64,000 nt of DNA from Bradysia coprophila (GCF_014529535.1 NC_050738.1:5374140-5438139), one strand, 5' to 3'. Positions 12,476-24,625 are shown, counted from the stretch's first letter. Numbers and translations are program-made. Notes: a model not told the origin generated them from the letters alone.

Positions 12476-13520
12476 TTTTGTGATTTGCACGATTGATTTT
12501 AGGCAATTTCGTGAGTTGTAGACCGAAAGGAGTGAGGCATACAAGCGAAAGTGCCTAAAATCAATCGTCCAAAGCATGTACACATGTGATTTTTCATGCA
12601 AAGGCCACAAAACTCGAGAAAAAAATCAAAAGTTGCCGTCATTTTCGGCCCGAAGCATGAAAATAACCACTGTGCACCGGTAACTGAAATGTCAGTTTTT
12701 CTCGATTGATCAAATTTAATATTGAATGTGAAGTGTGTATGTTTTCAAGTAAATTGATATGTTTTGTTCGTAACTCGACAGGAAATGGATTTTTTCAGCA
12801 CACGTCCTAATTTTGTGTGCACCGAACAACTGAAATACGACTTCTTGCTTAATCGCAGATAGCATTGAAATGGATACTTCTGTCGATGTAAGGCTAGAGT
12901 GAAATTTCATATTTATTTTCCCGCAGGAGTTGTAATATTTTTCAATTAATGAAATAGAAAAGAACAGTTATTTGTGTATCTGTTTTGGACGACTGATTTT
13001 AGGCAATTTCGGCAGTTGAAAAAAACCAGAGAAAAATCTCAAAACTCCCTCATTTTCGGTCCCCACACATGAAATAGTTATTTGGGTCAATGAAAGTGGA
13101 AAGAGGGCTACATGCGAAAGTGCCTAAAAACAATCGTCCAAAATAGATACTCAAAAAAATTTTCATGTAAGGGGTCGAAAACCAGAGAAAAATCTCAAAA
13201 CTCCCTCATTTTCGGCCTCGACACATGAAAATATATTTCGGCGCGGGCTGCAAACTTCCCACATTTAATTTTTTTTCCTTTCGCCCCCTTGTTGTGCAAA
13301 ATACTATTATACAATCAATAGTCATTTGTGTATCTGATTTGCACGATTGATTTTAGGCAATTTCGCGGATTGTAGGCCGAACGGAGTGAGGCTTACAAGC
13401 GAAAGTGCCTAAAATCAATCGTCCAAAGCAGGTGCACATGTGAGTTTTCATGCAAAGGGCCTAAAACTCAAGAAAAAATCAAAAATTACCCTCATTTTTG
13501 GCCCGAAGCATGAAAAAACG
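12455..13520. mobile_element. Composite cluster of a hairpin MITE (TTTTAGGCAATTTCG family)
   Basis: Three related units at about 12486-12660, 12985-13240 and 13325-13520. Each contains GATTGATTTTAGGCA facing TGCCTAAAATCAATC, then a segment with TTTTCATGCAAAGG and TTTTCGGCCCGAAGCATG. The cluster is bounded by TATAATAGTATTTTG (about 12463) and its complement CAAAATACTATTATA (about 13294). A reversed copy lies at 57565-57770. Confidence 0.6.
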
Positions 13521-14302
13521 ATTTTCATCCAAACATAAAACGTGAGAAATTACCTTATGTAGATAGGGAAAAACAACGTTTTTCTAAAAAAGAGAACCGA
13601 AATAACTTTTTCCAAACACGTATCAGACTTAATATTACTCGGTGTCGCCTCGGCATGACCATCTGCTAAACGACTTCTCTTTTAAAACTACATTATATCA
13701 TTGTCTCACTCTTAACACTTACCACAACACACTATTCTGAGTCATTGTTTAATGTGATGAAAGTGGGAAAAACTGTCATGCAGTTCTTTTTATCAGTCGG
13801 TCGTTACAATTCGAAGGAAGTAGACGATATTTGAGTTTCGAGATTAAATTCGCGGTAAGAATTTCGATTCTGTTTTTTTTTATTTGTTTACGTTCCCAAA
13901 TCGGGTCGATAATTTACATCCTTTTTGGTTTGGTAACATGGTATATATTCGATCGTTTCACTAAATGGTGAAATTGCAATATAATTGCATTCTTCATTGA
14001 ACGATGGTCTTTGTTTATATGGGTCCAGCCACTCAACTGTCTAACGTTTGTGGCACGCTCTTTGTGAATATATGTCTTTGTGTTGTCTGTGAGGTTATCT
14101 CTATCTCACGGCCAAAAGTTCGTGCAAATCGAATCGCTTGATTTGGCTTAGTGAAAACCAATTCATTGAAACTTATCGAATGCATTGCCGACAAAAGACT
14201 GCCCCTTTTTTCATTTCCTTGTTCCAATCAAGCGAGACAACATTTTGAATAAACTTCATCATTTTTATACTAGCACCAGAATTACCTATCTTCTTCCACG
14301 CG
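13521..14302 (+). other. Upstream region of the PARP-RING-DTC gene
   Basis: Position 13853 starts a good GTAAGAA donor after a purine-rich stretch, so a non-coding first exon at about 13800-13852 is possible. No other gene is seen. Confidence 0.35.
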
Positions 14303-17147
14303 ATGTCCGGCAAAGGCATTTCATCTTCAAAAAAACCTTCAACAACTGATAGCCGCCGGAGGCATGATTCACGCCATTCGCACAAGAAGTCAAAATCAAG
14401 TACTTCAAATAACACTTCGAGCTCACGATACATTGCCTATCTTGGCGACAAACCGACAGTAAGTTAATTAATTCACACCCCGTCTCTGAACTCAATCATT
14501 GGAAACCGTTAAATTGGCAGAAAATCACGATAAAACGCTATGCGCGAAAATCACACAGTCAGCATTCATCTTCGAAACATAAAACCAAAAGTTCCACTTC
14601 GAATAGCGATGTAAAACATCGAAATATTGCGAAAAAGTCATTGAGTACACCTGCACCTACAGCACCGACGGAACCAAAGTCAAAGGTGAGAACTATTTCT
14701 GGAATGTCTGTTTGTGCACGTCGGACAAATTTTTATCTCTTTCCGGCCCAACTGACTATACTTTCTCCGAAAATCTTCAGGAACCTTCCACCAATAACAA
14801 TGTCCAACAAGCTGATCTTGTACGACCGACATCAATTGGTAAGAAAATTACGAAAGCAAATGGTGATGAGCCTCTTGACTTGGCGACCAACGGAGCAGGT
14901 AAAGGTAAATGAGTTAACTCTTTCCATTTTCCAGTTTTAATGCCATTTGTTCTTAGCCAACGAAAAGAAAAGAGCCGCAGAGTCTGAGGAGAAGAACGGT
15001 GCCAAAAAGCCACGATTAACGACAGATTCACAAACCCAAACCGTTGTTGTGAAACCACCGGTCGCTGCACCAGTCAATCCAAGAAAAGCCCATCCGTCGA
15101 AACATCAAATAGCATCGTCGATCATGTCGTTTTCGTATAAGAGTGCCAATGCACTGCATCAGATGCAACAGTACAACAACAAATTCAAAGAACACGTTGT
15201 CTCGTTGCCTCCCACCTTAATTTCACCAGCGATGGTCACGGCAATACCACCAATACCTCCGAACTGGATAAACAACTACGAGGAAACCATTATGTCGCTC
15301 CTTACATTCAAAAAGTATGACATTAATCGTTCAACGAAGGAATACCAAACCGTGGAGGACATGCTGCATCCGTTAGAAGTAATTCGAGTCGAACAAATTG
15401 TAAATCCTGATCTTTGGAAACGTTTCGTTAACAACCGAAAAGAAATGTTGCGCTCGAAGACCGACGATTTGAATATATTGTCCGAACTGGGCCTGGATGA
15501 ACGGGACGTGATGCGATGTACTCATTTGGTTCTGAATCAAGCGACCGATCCGTTACGGCCACCATACTCGGACAACATGGCCATGCTGTTCCATTGTACC
15601 AAGAGTGAAACGAGCCTCAACAGCATCTTGTCACAAGGTCTTGATGAACGGCTGAGCAATGTGTTTGGTGGTCGTTTGGGTAAGGGGATTTACTTTGCCG
15701 ATGATCCTCAAAAGGCACTGCAATACGATGGTACCGGACGAATTTTGATCTTTGCCGTGCTGCTGGGTGACTGCATTTCAGTGGATCATTATCCGTTTAA
15801 GAATGCTCTGGTCAGAGAACCGGAGAAACATGAGAAAGAAATGAGAAATTTGAAGGATCTCTTCTACGATTCGATCGTTGGAAGACCGGCTGGGTACAAC
15901 GAATATGTGATATATAACAGGTAGCGATCACATGTTCAGCCCTATTTCACTTCAATGTGTTTACAGTTCAATTTACATTTTACAGACACCAATGCTGTCC
16001 ATTGTACGAGGTGGAATTCAAGCGGCCTGTGTCGGAAACTGTACCAGTGAATGCAACGTATGCGGTAAAGAATCTACCGCCGTTTGCTTGGCTTCCGGAT
16101 GATCCGAATTGTCCTGCGCCGAAAGTATGTGAAAGCTGGCCCTTTATGGCAAATGAATTATTCAAGAAAATGGAATCGCAGCCTATGCAACCGGATGAGT
16201 ATGTCTATAGCGAAATATCACCGCTAACAGACACTAGCGCCGATCAAATGGTGATGGATAAGAAGTTAGCAACGTTAGTTACCTTTGGATTCAATGATGC
16301 AGTCAGGAACATCGAAATCTTATCCAAATTCAATAACGACCTCTATCTAACGCTAAACTATTTACTGGATGAAAACGTTCAGAATATTATGACATCAACC
16401 CAACCGGTATCATCTGTGGTGGCATCTAGTCCAAATGATCAACTGATGCCATTAGTGGGAATTACAGACATTGTTCCAATGTCTAACTCACAGACTTCAT
16501 CGAGCGCAGCCAACCAATTACCAAGTGAGGTCGCCGATTTTCTATTGGAATTCGAGTCAACCAAACCGGTACCGACAGATCTAATGCAACCCGAAATGGT
16601 TGAATGTACAATTTGCTATAACGAATACAAGTCCTTTAACTCGGCTCCCGAATTGTGGAAAGAACTCAAATGTGGCCATAGATTATGCGGTGAATGTCAC
16701 TCTCGGATTCAAACAACACGGACGACAATGGCTGGTGTGGAGCACACCTTTCTCAAATGTCCATTCTGTCACGATACCGCTGGCATTCAAATCGGTACAT
16801 GTCCCGATATTCAGATGAATGTTACAACAATACCGCACTCGTGCAAAGGCTATGAAGACGCGGATACCATTTCCATTAATTATTTCGTTGATGCTGCCTA
16901 TCGACTGAATCGAACAGCGTATTTACCGAACAACGATGAAGGGCGAGAAGTTCTAAAGCTGCTGAAAATTGCTTATGATCGAAGACTCTCTTTTGCGATT
17001 GGCGAAAGCGCAACGACAGGACGGAAAAATGTACTCATCTGGGTTATACATCATAAGACGTCAATGTGTGACGGAATGTATGGCTATCCGGATCCGGAAT
17101 ACATGAGTAGAGTAAAGTCTGAGTTGAAGTCCTTTGGCATTCAGTAG
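14303..17147 (+). CDS. PARP - UBA-like - RING - Deltex C-terminal (DTC) fusion protein
   Basis: Five exons: 14303-14458, 14521-14685, 14781-14898, 14957-15920 and 15986-17147. Phases match, giving 854 aa. Residues 1-170 are Ser-rich and basic with a likely nuclear signal (KKRAAE..AKKPR). About 275-485 is a PARP catalytic domain with an H-Y-E triad: H359 in MLFHCTKS, Y392 in GKGIYFADD, E462 in YNEYVIYN. About 558-600 resembles a UBA domain (LATLVTFGFNDA..YLLDEN). About 675-730 is a RING (CTIC..CGHRLCGEC..CPFC). About 736-854 is a Deltex DTC domain: AYLPNNDEG, SFAIGESATTG, IHHKT, GYPDP. In mammals DTX3L (RING-DTC) pairs with PARP9, and Deltex proteins can link ubiquitin and ADP-ribose. Here both halves lie in one chain. 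The intact Glu suggests real transferase activity (inference). The ATG at 14303 is the first in frame, but an upstream coding exon cannot be excluded. Confidence 0.9.
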
Positions 17148-17680
17148 CAAAATGGAAATTATTGAAACGAAAAATTGTTTCTTTTATTGGAAAAATTTGT
17201 TAAACTGAATTTTTCCTTATTTATGAAATTTTTGTTTATTTTATTTTTTGGAAATAAACTTCATATAACAAACAATAATAAAACCGTGCTAACAATATTT
17301 TTGAGTCTCAGAGATCAGAGTATGGTGATATCCCGAGCGAAAAAAAAATCACCGAAAAAGTATATAAAAGTATCAGTAACATACCCTATTTTCGACTTTA
17401 TTCCATACAAAATACGTCGCTTCGCTCGTGCAGCAAATTTCACTCTCATTGCAATTTTTTCTTCTCGTTCCACAAATTTCATGTCATTGCAATACACTAC
17501 TTGGTCTTGGTGCTCAAAATATCGCAGCGATTCGCTAGTGTAATCACTTACTTCCGCGGGGGCTATGTAATATACTAATATGAGAGTATTTCTTATGGAG
17601 AAAATGCAAGTATATGCATATACGTATTGTGCGTTTTTTTTTTCGCTCGGAGAGTAAGTCACCACTGAAAATTTGCGTAA
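17148..17680. other. Intergenic, AT-rich
   Basis: 3' flank of the PARP-RING-DTC gene. AATAAA-like signals at about 17252-17260 could end its transcript. Nothing else is supported. Confidence 0.35.
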
Positions 17681-17801
17681 GGCTGCGAGCGCACTTACGC
17701 CGTTTAGCACTCCGTTTACGAGTGAACAATGGAAGCTCCTCACACTTTCCATTGTTAAAACGTAAACGGAGAGCTAAACGGTGTAAGTGCGCTCGCAGCT
17801 T
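17681..17801. mobile_element. 121-bp foldback MITE
   Basis: Nearly perfect hairpin: GGCTGCGAGCGCACTTACG at the left faces TAAGTGCGCTCGCAGC at the right, and the pairing continues through CCGTTTAGC and CTCCGTTTACG. A related, less complete copy lies at about 43235-43375. I could not settle the target duplication. Confidence 0.75.
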
Positions 17802-17944
17802 AAGTCGAAAGGTTCGAAAAAGTATATGAGGAAATTCAAAAATTTGAACTCGCCGGCCACATTGGTCGTGACTAATTGAAAACTAATACTTAACTAAAGC
17901 AAACAAAAAAAAACTCACGAAATTTTAAAGAAGTTCATTGGATC

Positions 17945-18060
17945 GGTTCAACCAACGCACTTCAATCAAAAGTGCTTCGAGTGACAGCTGCCAAATAGAG
18001 TACTATTTTGTATGAAATTTTTTTTCCAGATTTCTTTAGCGTGCCAAAATTTGTTCGATC
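17945..18060. mobile_element. Partial MITE, CAACGCACTTCAA family
   Basis: Begins CCAACGCACTTCAATCAAAAG and continues with TGCCAAATAGAGTACTATTTTG. It matches the left half of fuller copies at 27640 and 24662. The right end is missing. Confidence 0.6.
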
Positions 18061-19019
18061 ACTGTTCCATTTCAGTAAACTCATGATGACATTTCACTGC
18101 TTCTGACTGTAAATCAAGGCAATATCGGCAAATAGTGTCATTCGATTTTAATTAGTCATATTATCGAGGGGTCACCAACTTCAAATTTATCCCCAAATAG
18201 TCCCAAGGGTGTCGTTAGAAGGTAGGCATGGTGCGAAGTGTTCATGTTTCAGTGCTGCTCTTTGGGAAAAATCCAAAAGACCCGTCTTTTCGGGCGAAAG
18301 TTTCGAAAAGGGCCCACTGGCTCATAAGCCTGCTTCTAGTCATAATTTAGGTGCTATACGAAAATGTAAACGTCCCTTGCACCGGGACAAACAGTGTCAT
18401 TACTATTGTACATATAGTTCGTACATCGCGAGCGGAGCGAGTAAACAAAATTTCTTTAAAAAAAAAACGAAAAAACGTGAATTGAATTTTCTGGTTCACG
18501 AATTGAATTAAAAAACGTTTTGATTAATTAAAGATTTCTTTGCTAAATTGGCGAAAGACAATCTGTGCGTCATACAATGCTTAAAATGGCGATCCAACTG
18601 ACTTCGTCCTACCTTATATCTGATTTTCTTAACTAGTTTCATTGAGTTTGTAGACTATAGTTCTAATATTCCCACCACGTCATCGATTGTTGACGAGAAC
18701 AGGCAGATCATTAGGAACGTGCACTCGTCCTAAGTTTTTTACATTAAATTGGGTGAATAAGTGAGTTCGATGAATTAGGTCAGTAAATTTGCTTACTACA
18801 TGAAATCAACGAATTTATATTTTTGCTACGAATAAAGGTGTACAGTACATATATTCCACCATGCCAGCTCCAGAGGCAGAATGCCCAATGAAACATTTTA
18901 TTGGTGAGGACATTCTACATTTAGTTCGGTACAAATAAAATCCGAAATTGGTCAGTCTTACGAATATATTCTCCAATTTAAGACAGACTTTTTACAACAT
19001 CCAACAAAATCGAAAGATT
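18061..19019. other. Intergenic, no supported gene
   Basis: Contains a short open frame at 18209-18511 with no recognisable domain. GAGGGGTCACC near 18167 resembles GAGGGGTGACTC near 59595, so repeat remnants are likely. Confidence 0.35.
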
Positions 19020-19920
19020 TCAACTTTTCAAATCCTCATCACCGCCATCATCTTTTAATGTCATTGAAGTTAGCTTTGTTATAAGAATGTCTTTATCTTG
19101 TCCATCATCCCGTTCCTGACGCTTGTGTGGCAGCAATTTGATATCGGGCAAAGTTTCTTGATCGCGCAGCCACAGCGGACTCGTCAGTAGTTGTTCTTTC
19201 AGATAATTGGACGATTTAAAGCATGAATTGCTGCAGAATTTCTTTCGTTCAGTAATGTCGTACACTTTGTTCGTTGTCGTAGAGATGTGGAACTGTTTTG
19301 ATGGTATGCTGGAGAAAGAATAAATTAAAACAGAAAATCTCAGCCTATGAAGATACTGAGGACAAAAATGTTTGAACGAGATCTGCCGCCCCTTCTGGGC
19401 GGCTCAAATTAACGAAATATTGAAGAAGAATTCACTTACTCAGTCAAGACCTCTTCACACAAAGGATAACCACAAATTTTCGTGATCGATCGCTCTTCAA
19501 CAATGTCATCGTAGTGACTTTGGTTGATGTTCTGCAGCTGGAAATTAAATAAAATTTGGTTAACCGTTCGGTCTCTTCAAAATTAAAATTGTTCAGGATT
19601 CATTGTCGATTCATTGTCGATAAACCCGATGTAAAGAGAGAGGAGAGAGCGGTTTACCTTTTCTATGAATGAATTGTGATCGATATGATGCTCAATTAAT
19701 TCCTCGACGATTTTCAACGCTTTTGAATTGCATTCCCGTTTCTTTCGTAGTGCAAGTTCTAGCTGTTCTTTGCTATAAATGAATGCAAGAAATTTGATAC
19801 GGACTGATAGAGGACTCGCGATTTATATTACCTAAGTTTTGAAATTCGTTTCTGTTTGCGAACTGGTCTGGGACTTTTTTTGGGAGTGGCAGAAGATGAT
19901 TTGTTTTCAACACTAGTCAT
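19020..19920 (-). CDS. Rpap2: RPAP2/RTR1-family zinc-finger protein (RNA polymerase II CTD phosphatase-like)
   Basis: Four exons on the minus strand: 19832-19920, 19658-19772, 19440-19537 and 19020-19308. Phases match, giving 196 aa from an ATG at 19920. The RTR1 zinc site is visible as C90-x4-C95 (KICGYPLC) and C126-x3-C130 (KKFCSNSC). [11 protein letters not shown] and [10 protein letters not shown] are typical family sequences. The N-terminus is basic and Ser/Pro-rich. RTR1/RPAP2 binds RNA polymerase II, helps its import or assembly, and has been described as a Ser5-CTD phosphatase. This protein is short, near yeast Rtr1 in size, and lacks the long C-terminal part of vertebrate RPAP2. Whether it is enzymatically active cannot be told here. 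Confidence 0.88.
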
Positions 19921-20929
19921 TATTATGAAACGGTTAGCTATCTTTATTATCAACTCGTATTGATGGCCTACACATTTACTGAAACCGATTTTTACGAGGA
20001 TACTGTTTTTTGTTGTTGGTCGAGGTCGAGGTAAAATATGTAAACATGGCAAGAACGTGAATGACAGATGTGACAGTTTCGTGTGTAAAAGTGAACCATT
20101 GATTTTGTGAAAGACTGTCACAGCTGTGTTCACTTTAAATATGTATTTTGAAGTCGCAAAAATTTCCTACTTTGAAAAATAGTCAGTTACAGCATATGCA
20201 CATCCTTCTTTAACGGTAGGTAGCCAAGAATAGCTGCTGCCAATTGCCAAAATTTGATTTGTTAAAGGTAAACGAATGATTTATATTCAGTGGGGCATGG
20301 ATCTTGTTGACGTTTTTACCACTTGTCAGATAATTTTCTTTAGCTGAATATGGCATTTTTGTAGTTTTTGGGGTAAAACTTCACGAAACAGCCGAATTCA
20401 GCTATGATAACAAGGATAGCGCGTTTGTAGTTTTCAGGGAAAACTAGTACGTCATCCCATGTCCTATTCGCGTCATAGCATAAGTGCACTTCAGAATTAA
20501 AAGATCACATTTAATTGTCAGAGTACTTACAAAACGATTAGATTAAATTATATTTATCGCATACAGAGTGTGATATGCAACGCACAAAATGCCTTGTTTG
20601 GGCAAATTTAGATTACGCATCTATGGGAGAAATGATGAAAAATGAATACGAGAGTTTGATTTTTCCCACAGATACGAAATCTACTAAAAAAGTTTTACTG
20701 TGAAAATAGAACTGCACAATAAACCCTTCTCTTATCAAACTATCGAAATTTCAGTTGTTATCATACCAAAATTTGGGTGCGTCCACTTCATTGAATCAAA
20801 TCAATTTTAATCGCAAATGATGTTATCGTCGTCACTTAGCTAATTATTGATAAAATTTGAACAGCCCTAATATAAACTCGGCTACATTTTGAAGGATCCA
20901 ACCACATCTTAGCAACATCCAATATGGGA
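19921..20929. other. Intergenic, no supported gene
   Basis: AT-rich spacer upstream of the RPAP2-like gene. Its promoter should lie at about 19921-20150, but I see no clear core element. Confidence 0.35.
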
Positions 20930-20944
20930 CAAGTGGGTTGGCCT

Positions 20945-21130
20945 GTAGAGGCGCCACATTTTTTGCATAGTACTTTCATTATCTGCGGCTTATTTTCATG
21001 TGAACAAACTTCACATTTGTCATTACAGAACAAATGTCACCATATGAAGTTGGTTCACATGAAAATAAGCATAGTGACAGCAGTAATTTTATGACAGAAT
21101 GTACTAAAATATGGGAAAACTCTATTACAT
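20945..21130. mobile_element. MITE, GTAGAGGCGCC family, copy 2
   Basis: Same family as 11925-12115. It includes a clear inner hairpin: CTTATTTTCATGTGAAC (about 20991) faces GTTCACATGAAAATAAG (about 21055). Confidence 0.55.
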
Positions 21131-21163
21131 TTCTTCGTAGTTTCTTAATATCATTCTCCTATA

Positions 21164-21283
21164 CCCTCTCTAGCAACCTAACTACATTTGGCGAAAATGC
21201 AACGTAGCCTTTGCTATTTACATGTAAAGTATAAACAAAGGAATAAGATGGTATTTGAATAGAAGTTTGATTGCTAGAGAGGG
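21164..21283. mobile_element. 120-bp Tc1/mariner-like MITE
   Basis: Inverted ends CCCTCTCTAGCAA and TTGCTAGAGAGGG flanked by TA on both sides (21162-21163 and 21284-21285). The interior shows no coding content. Confidence 0.7.
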
Positions 21284-22016
21284 TATTGCAGCATCAATAG
21301 ACATGTTGCATAATCGTGAAATCACATTGAACCATTTTTAAATGAATTTTGATGTTAAAATAAGCATAATTTACCACTACACCTAATCAAAATATTCTTT
21401 AGGTTTTTTTTAAATTAATGAAGAACATTAATTTCAGAGGAAAGTGTGACGTCAGACTAGTGCGGTCGTGCATATGTAAGACATACACTAACACACTCGC
21501 AAATCTGCGCTTACGTCATTAGATGTTCGTCTATTTACGTACCAACATAAAAAAACGAAAATATTCGCAAATGAGAATGATGACGTAGACGAATTAGGAA
21601 AATTTAAATTGCTGATTTAAAATACTAATTCACTCAAGAGATGTGTAACCCGAATAACAATAATAAAATATTTTCAGAAGACCATGCAAGTTGTCTATTT
21701 GCAGAGAAGCTTAGTAAGATTGAAAAGATTATTTTTTAATTTTTTAAAAAGTTTTTTTCAATATAAAAAACTTAAATTCCTAAAATAAACGTATATTTTT
21801 GTAAGCTCGTAGCACACTCTAATCAAAACCAAAACTTTGAATTGCATTCTCTAAAACTAGTTTCACATAAAAGTTTCGGTTACGTTAATGTCTCACAACA
21901 ATAATTAGATTAATTTTGCTATATAATGAAAGATTCGAGAACACACAGCCATTTATCAGCAATACGAATTCGTTGATCACCTCAATCAAATAATTAGAAA
22001 ACTTTACGATCCTTGA

Positions 22017-24301
22017 CTATTGATCGAAATCGGTAAAATGTACTAGCAAAATAAGACATTGCAGGAATGGCGCAGCCATCCATCTCCACTTTGTACCGAC
22101 AGCACTGTTCTTCATAAAATCATTAAGTCGGTGTACCGGACTACAGGTTTCGTTTTCGTAAAAAGTTTCGTATTTATCCATCACTGGATAACGATTATTA
22201 GTGTCGTTTTCGTAATAGAAAGTTTCGTTTCTATACACCACTGGACGACCACTATGAGTCTCGTTTTCGTAGACAGTTACGTTTCTATCCATCACTGGAT
22301 GGCGAATATTAGTTTCGTTTTTATCCACGACCGGATGACGAATATTAGTCTCGCTTACGTAAAGGGTTTCGTTTTTATCCACCACCGGATGACGAATATT
22401 AGTGTCGTTTTCGTAATAGAATGTTTTGTTTCTATACACCACCGGATGACAACTATGAATGTCGTTTTCGTAGACAGTTTCGTTTTTACCCACCACCGGA
22501 TGGCGAATATTAGTCTCGTTTTTATCCACGACCGGATGACGACTATAGGTCTCGTTTTTGTAAAATATTTCGTTTTTATCCACCACCGGATGACGAATAT
22601 TAGTCTCGCTTACGTAAACGGTTTCGTTTTTATCCACCACCGGATGACGAAGATTAGTCTCGCTTACGTAAAGGGTTTCGTTTTTATCCACCACCGGATG
22701 ACGAAGATTAGTCTCGTTTAGGTAAAAAAGATCGTTTTCTTTCAGCGGTGGATACCTGCTGCAGTTGTATAATCGATTCAACAAAATCTTATCGTTCTTC
22801 GACAATTGACGTTGAAACCTTGGAAGTTTTTTATCTTTAATTTTAGCACTCATGGTATATGTATCATATAACATGACAGAATCAAAGTCGAACGGTGTTA
22901 AAAACTTTACCCGCGGATCGGGCCACATAGTTTTTGCATAATTGTCAGTAATATCTGAGTCACTTAAATTTGCATTTTCTAAATGAAATTCAATGTACTG
23001 GTCTCGGTCTGAACGCTGATGATGATGATCAAATCCAATTGTATGAAGCAGTTCATGTAGAATCGTCGCATGTGTATCACGATCCTGTCGGGATAAATTT
23101 TTGGTACACATTATTCCAAGAAGCTAACTGACGAATGTAAAACATCGTCTACAATGGACCGAGAAACCGAATTTTTTTATATTTTTTTCGACGTAAAATT
23201 TGTCGCTTTTGTCATATGTAAAAAGAGCAGTAACGTTTTAAGAACTGCCGCAGAACAATTTTTGCTCGGACTTAAATTTTATATCGATAAAAAAATAGCA
23301 AACGTTGAAAATTCGAAGATTTTAATTTTGAAGGACTAGACTTTGAACAGCGATATAAAATAAACCTTACAACACTGGTCCTAGCATCAACACTGAATAG
23401 ACCAGTGTCAAATTGGGAGGCTTAGGAGCGGTATGACATCAATTAAAAATAGAAAAGCACAAAGGGAAAATTTCGGTCGCCATGGCCCATTGCTGTTATT
23501 TAACAGAATATACCACCTAATAAACGTTGTAGGACCGGTCAACAAAGAAAAAAGATTCGCAAAACCTTCTATACAGTTGTGAATCAAGTCGAAAAATAGA
23601 TTTTGTCGTAGAACTGTTCTACAACGTTGATGGTTTTATGATTTTGTTCAAGCTATACCTAACAGTTGAGACAAATTGATGATAATATCGTCAAAATGAT
23701 GTGATATTTAAGATACAAATACAACTTACGTAAAGCATTTGAACGCCAAGCCAAAGAAACTGTTTTCCCTGATGACGACAGCCAAGCTGAGCTGAAGATT
23801 CAAATCTAAATGAGAGTATCACATTCTTTCATCAACCTAATTGACACATCTCGATTTAATCACAAGAATTACCTGTCTTCGTAATCTTTTATTATCATCA
23901 CATAATCAGACCCGTACTTGCTTGGATCGTGTCTCACAAAGCGTACACAACTAGACAGTCCAATCTCCGCCATCGCCAAATATATTTTGTGCTTCTCACG
24001 GTCTGCGATCGTTAAAAGGAGCGTCAAATTGAACTTTGTTTATCTTGCGTAAAGGCTTCTACTACTAACCGTGAAACTTGTCGTCAATTTCATAACCGAT
24101 TCGACCATTTTTCCATTTATTGTCTTCAACGACAAACGCATGATGGAGATTGAATCTGTCCCTTGGACTCAATTTGCTGATGACACTCTCGTTATAATAG
24201 GACAGACCGTCTAATAGGGTAGTATTCGCGGTAAACACATTGCAAACATTAATTACATTGATGACAAAACAAACAAAAATTCGGATGAATTTTGAATTCA
24301 T
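22017..24301 (-). CDS. Astacin-family metalloprotease A with glycosylation-rich repeat tail
   Basis: Four exons on the minus strand: 24070-24301, 23873-24002, 23730-23805 and 22017-23084. Phases 1, 2 and 0 match, giving 501 aa. Start ATG is at 24301; a non-ATG frame reaches further upstream. A hydrophobic signal peptide covers residues 1-~25. KWKNGRIGYEID is the start of the mature astacin fold. The zinc site is H156-E157-LL-H160-TIGFD-H166, and the Met-turn is SVMLY. The Glu that follows the third His in classic astacins is His here. Residues ~270-458 are about 11 tandem repeats of a 12-18 residue unit around RHPVVDKNET, carrying many N-x-T sites. It should be a secreted zinc endopeptidase with a heavily glycosylated tail. 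The tail is absent from its neighbours. Confidence 0.9.
22150..22720 (-). repeat. Coding minisatellite in astacin A
   Basis: About 11 degenerate units, roughly 36-60 bases each, all in frame with the astacin A reading frame. On the plus strand the core reads CCACCGGATGACGAA. The regularity keeps the opposite strand open for 220 codons, which is a by-product and not a gene. Confidence 0.85.
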
Positions 24302-24307
24302 TTTTCC

Positions 24308-24375
24308 GATAAATATTGTGCGCTCTGCGCAATATCCTAAACACTCAGCAAAGTGGACGGTCAATTAAACTGACT
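24308..24375 (-). promoter_or_regulatory. Conserved 5' flank of astacin A
   Basis: Blocks such as AATATTGTGCGCTCTGCGC and CTAAACACTCAGC..AGTGGACGGTCA sit just before the ATG. They recur before astacin B (28588-28660) and, less well, astacin C (32425-32495). This is probably the shared promoter/5' UTR kept since duplication. Confidence 0.5.
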
Positions 24376-24454
24376 GGTCTGATTGAAAGAAGTATTGCGT
24401 TACGCTAAACATTGACAGAAATCAATGCGGCAGGTCTTTGGATCAGAGCTCAAA

Positions 24455-24625
24455 TAGTTATTTATGCAACTAAGCATCATAATGTTCAAAAACTGCGAAC
24501 TTTAAATCGCTCTGTTGCATAAAACGTTGTATGAATCTCGGTGCCTGCGGCCTCGTGTCATAATTACACATTTAGAGCCTAATAAAGTACTTCGCACTCG
24601 ATGTCATAAATAACTATTATTCAAC
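24455..24625. mobile_element. MITE, ATAGTTATTTATG family, copy 2
   Basis: Inverted ends ATAGTTATTTATG(C) and (G)TCATAAATAACTAT, about 170 bp, with AATAAAGTACTTCGCACTCG inside. It sits in the 5' flank of astacin A. Confidence 0.7.

Noticed and set aside
14033-14495. Three overlapping minus-strand frames
   Set aside because: They overlap the first coding exon of the PARP-RING-DTC gene and have no motif support.
16600-16818. 72-codon frame inside the RING-DTC exon
   Set aside because: Shadow of the real frame.
22059-22721. 220-codon open frame on the plus strand
   Set aside because: Exact antisense of the astacin A repeat tail. The repeats keep it open; it has no start context or splice support.
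24302-24364. Longer N-terminus of astacin A from a non-ATG start
   Set aside because: The ATG at 24301 gives a signal peptide identical in style to the paralogues. The extra codons lie in the conserved 5' flank.
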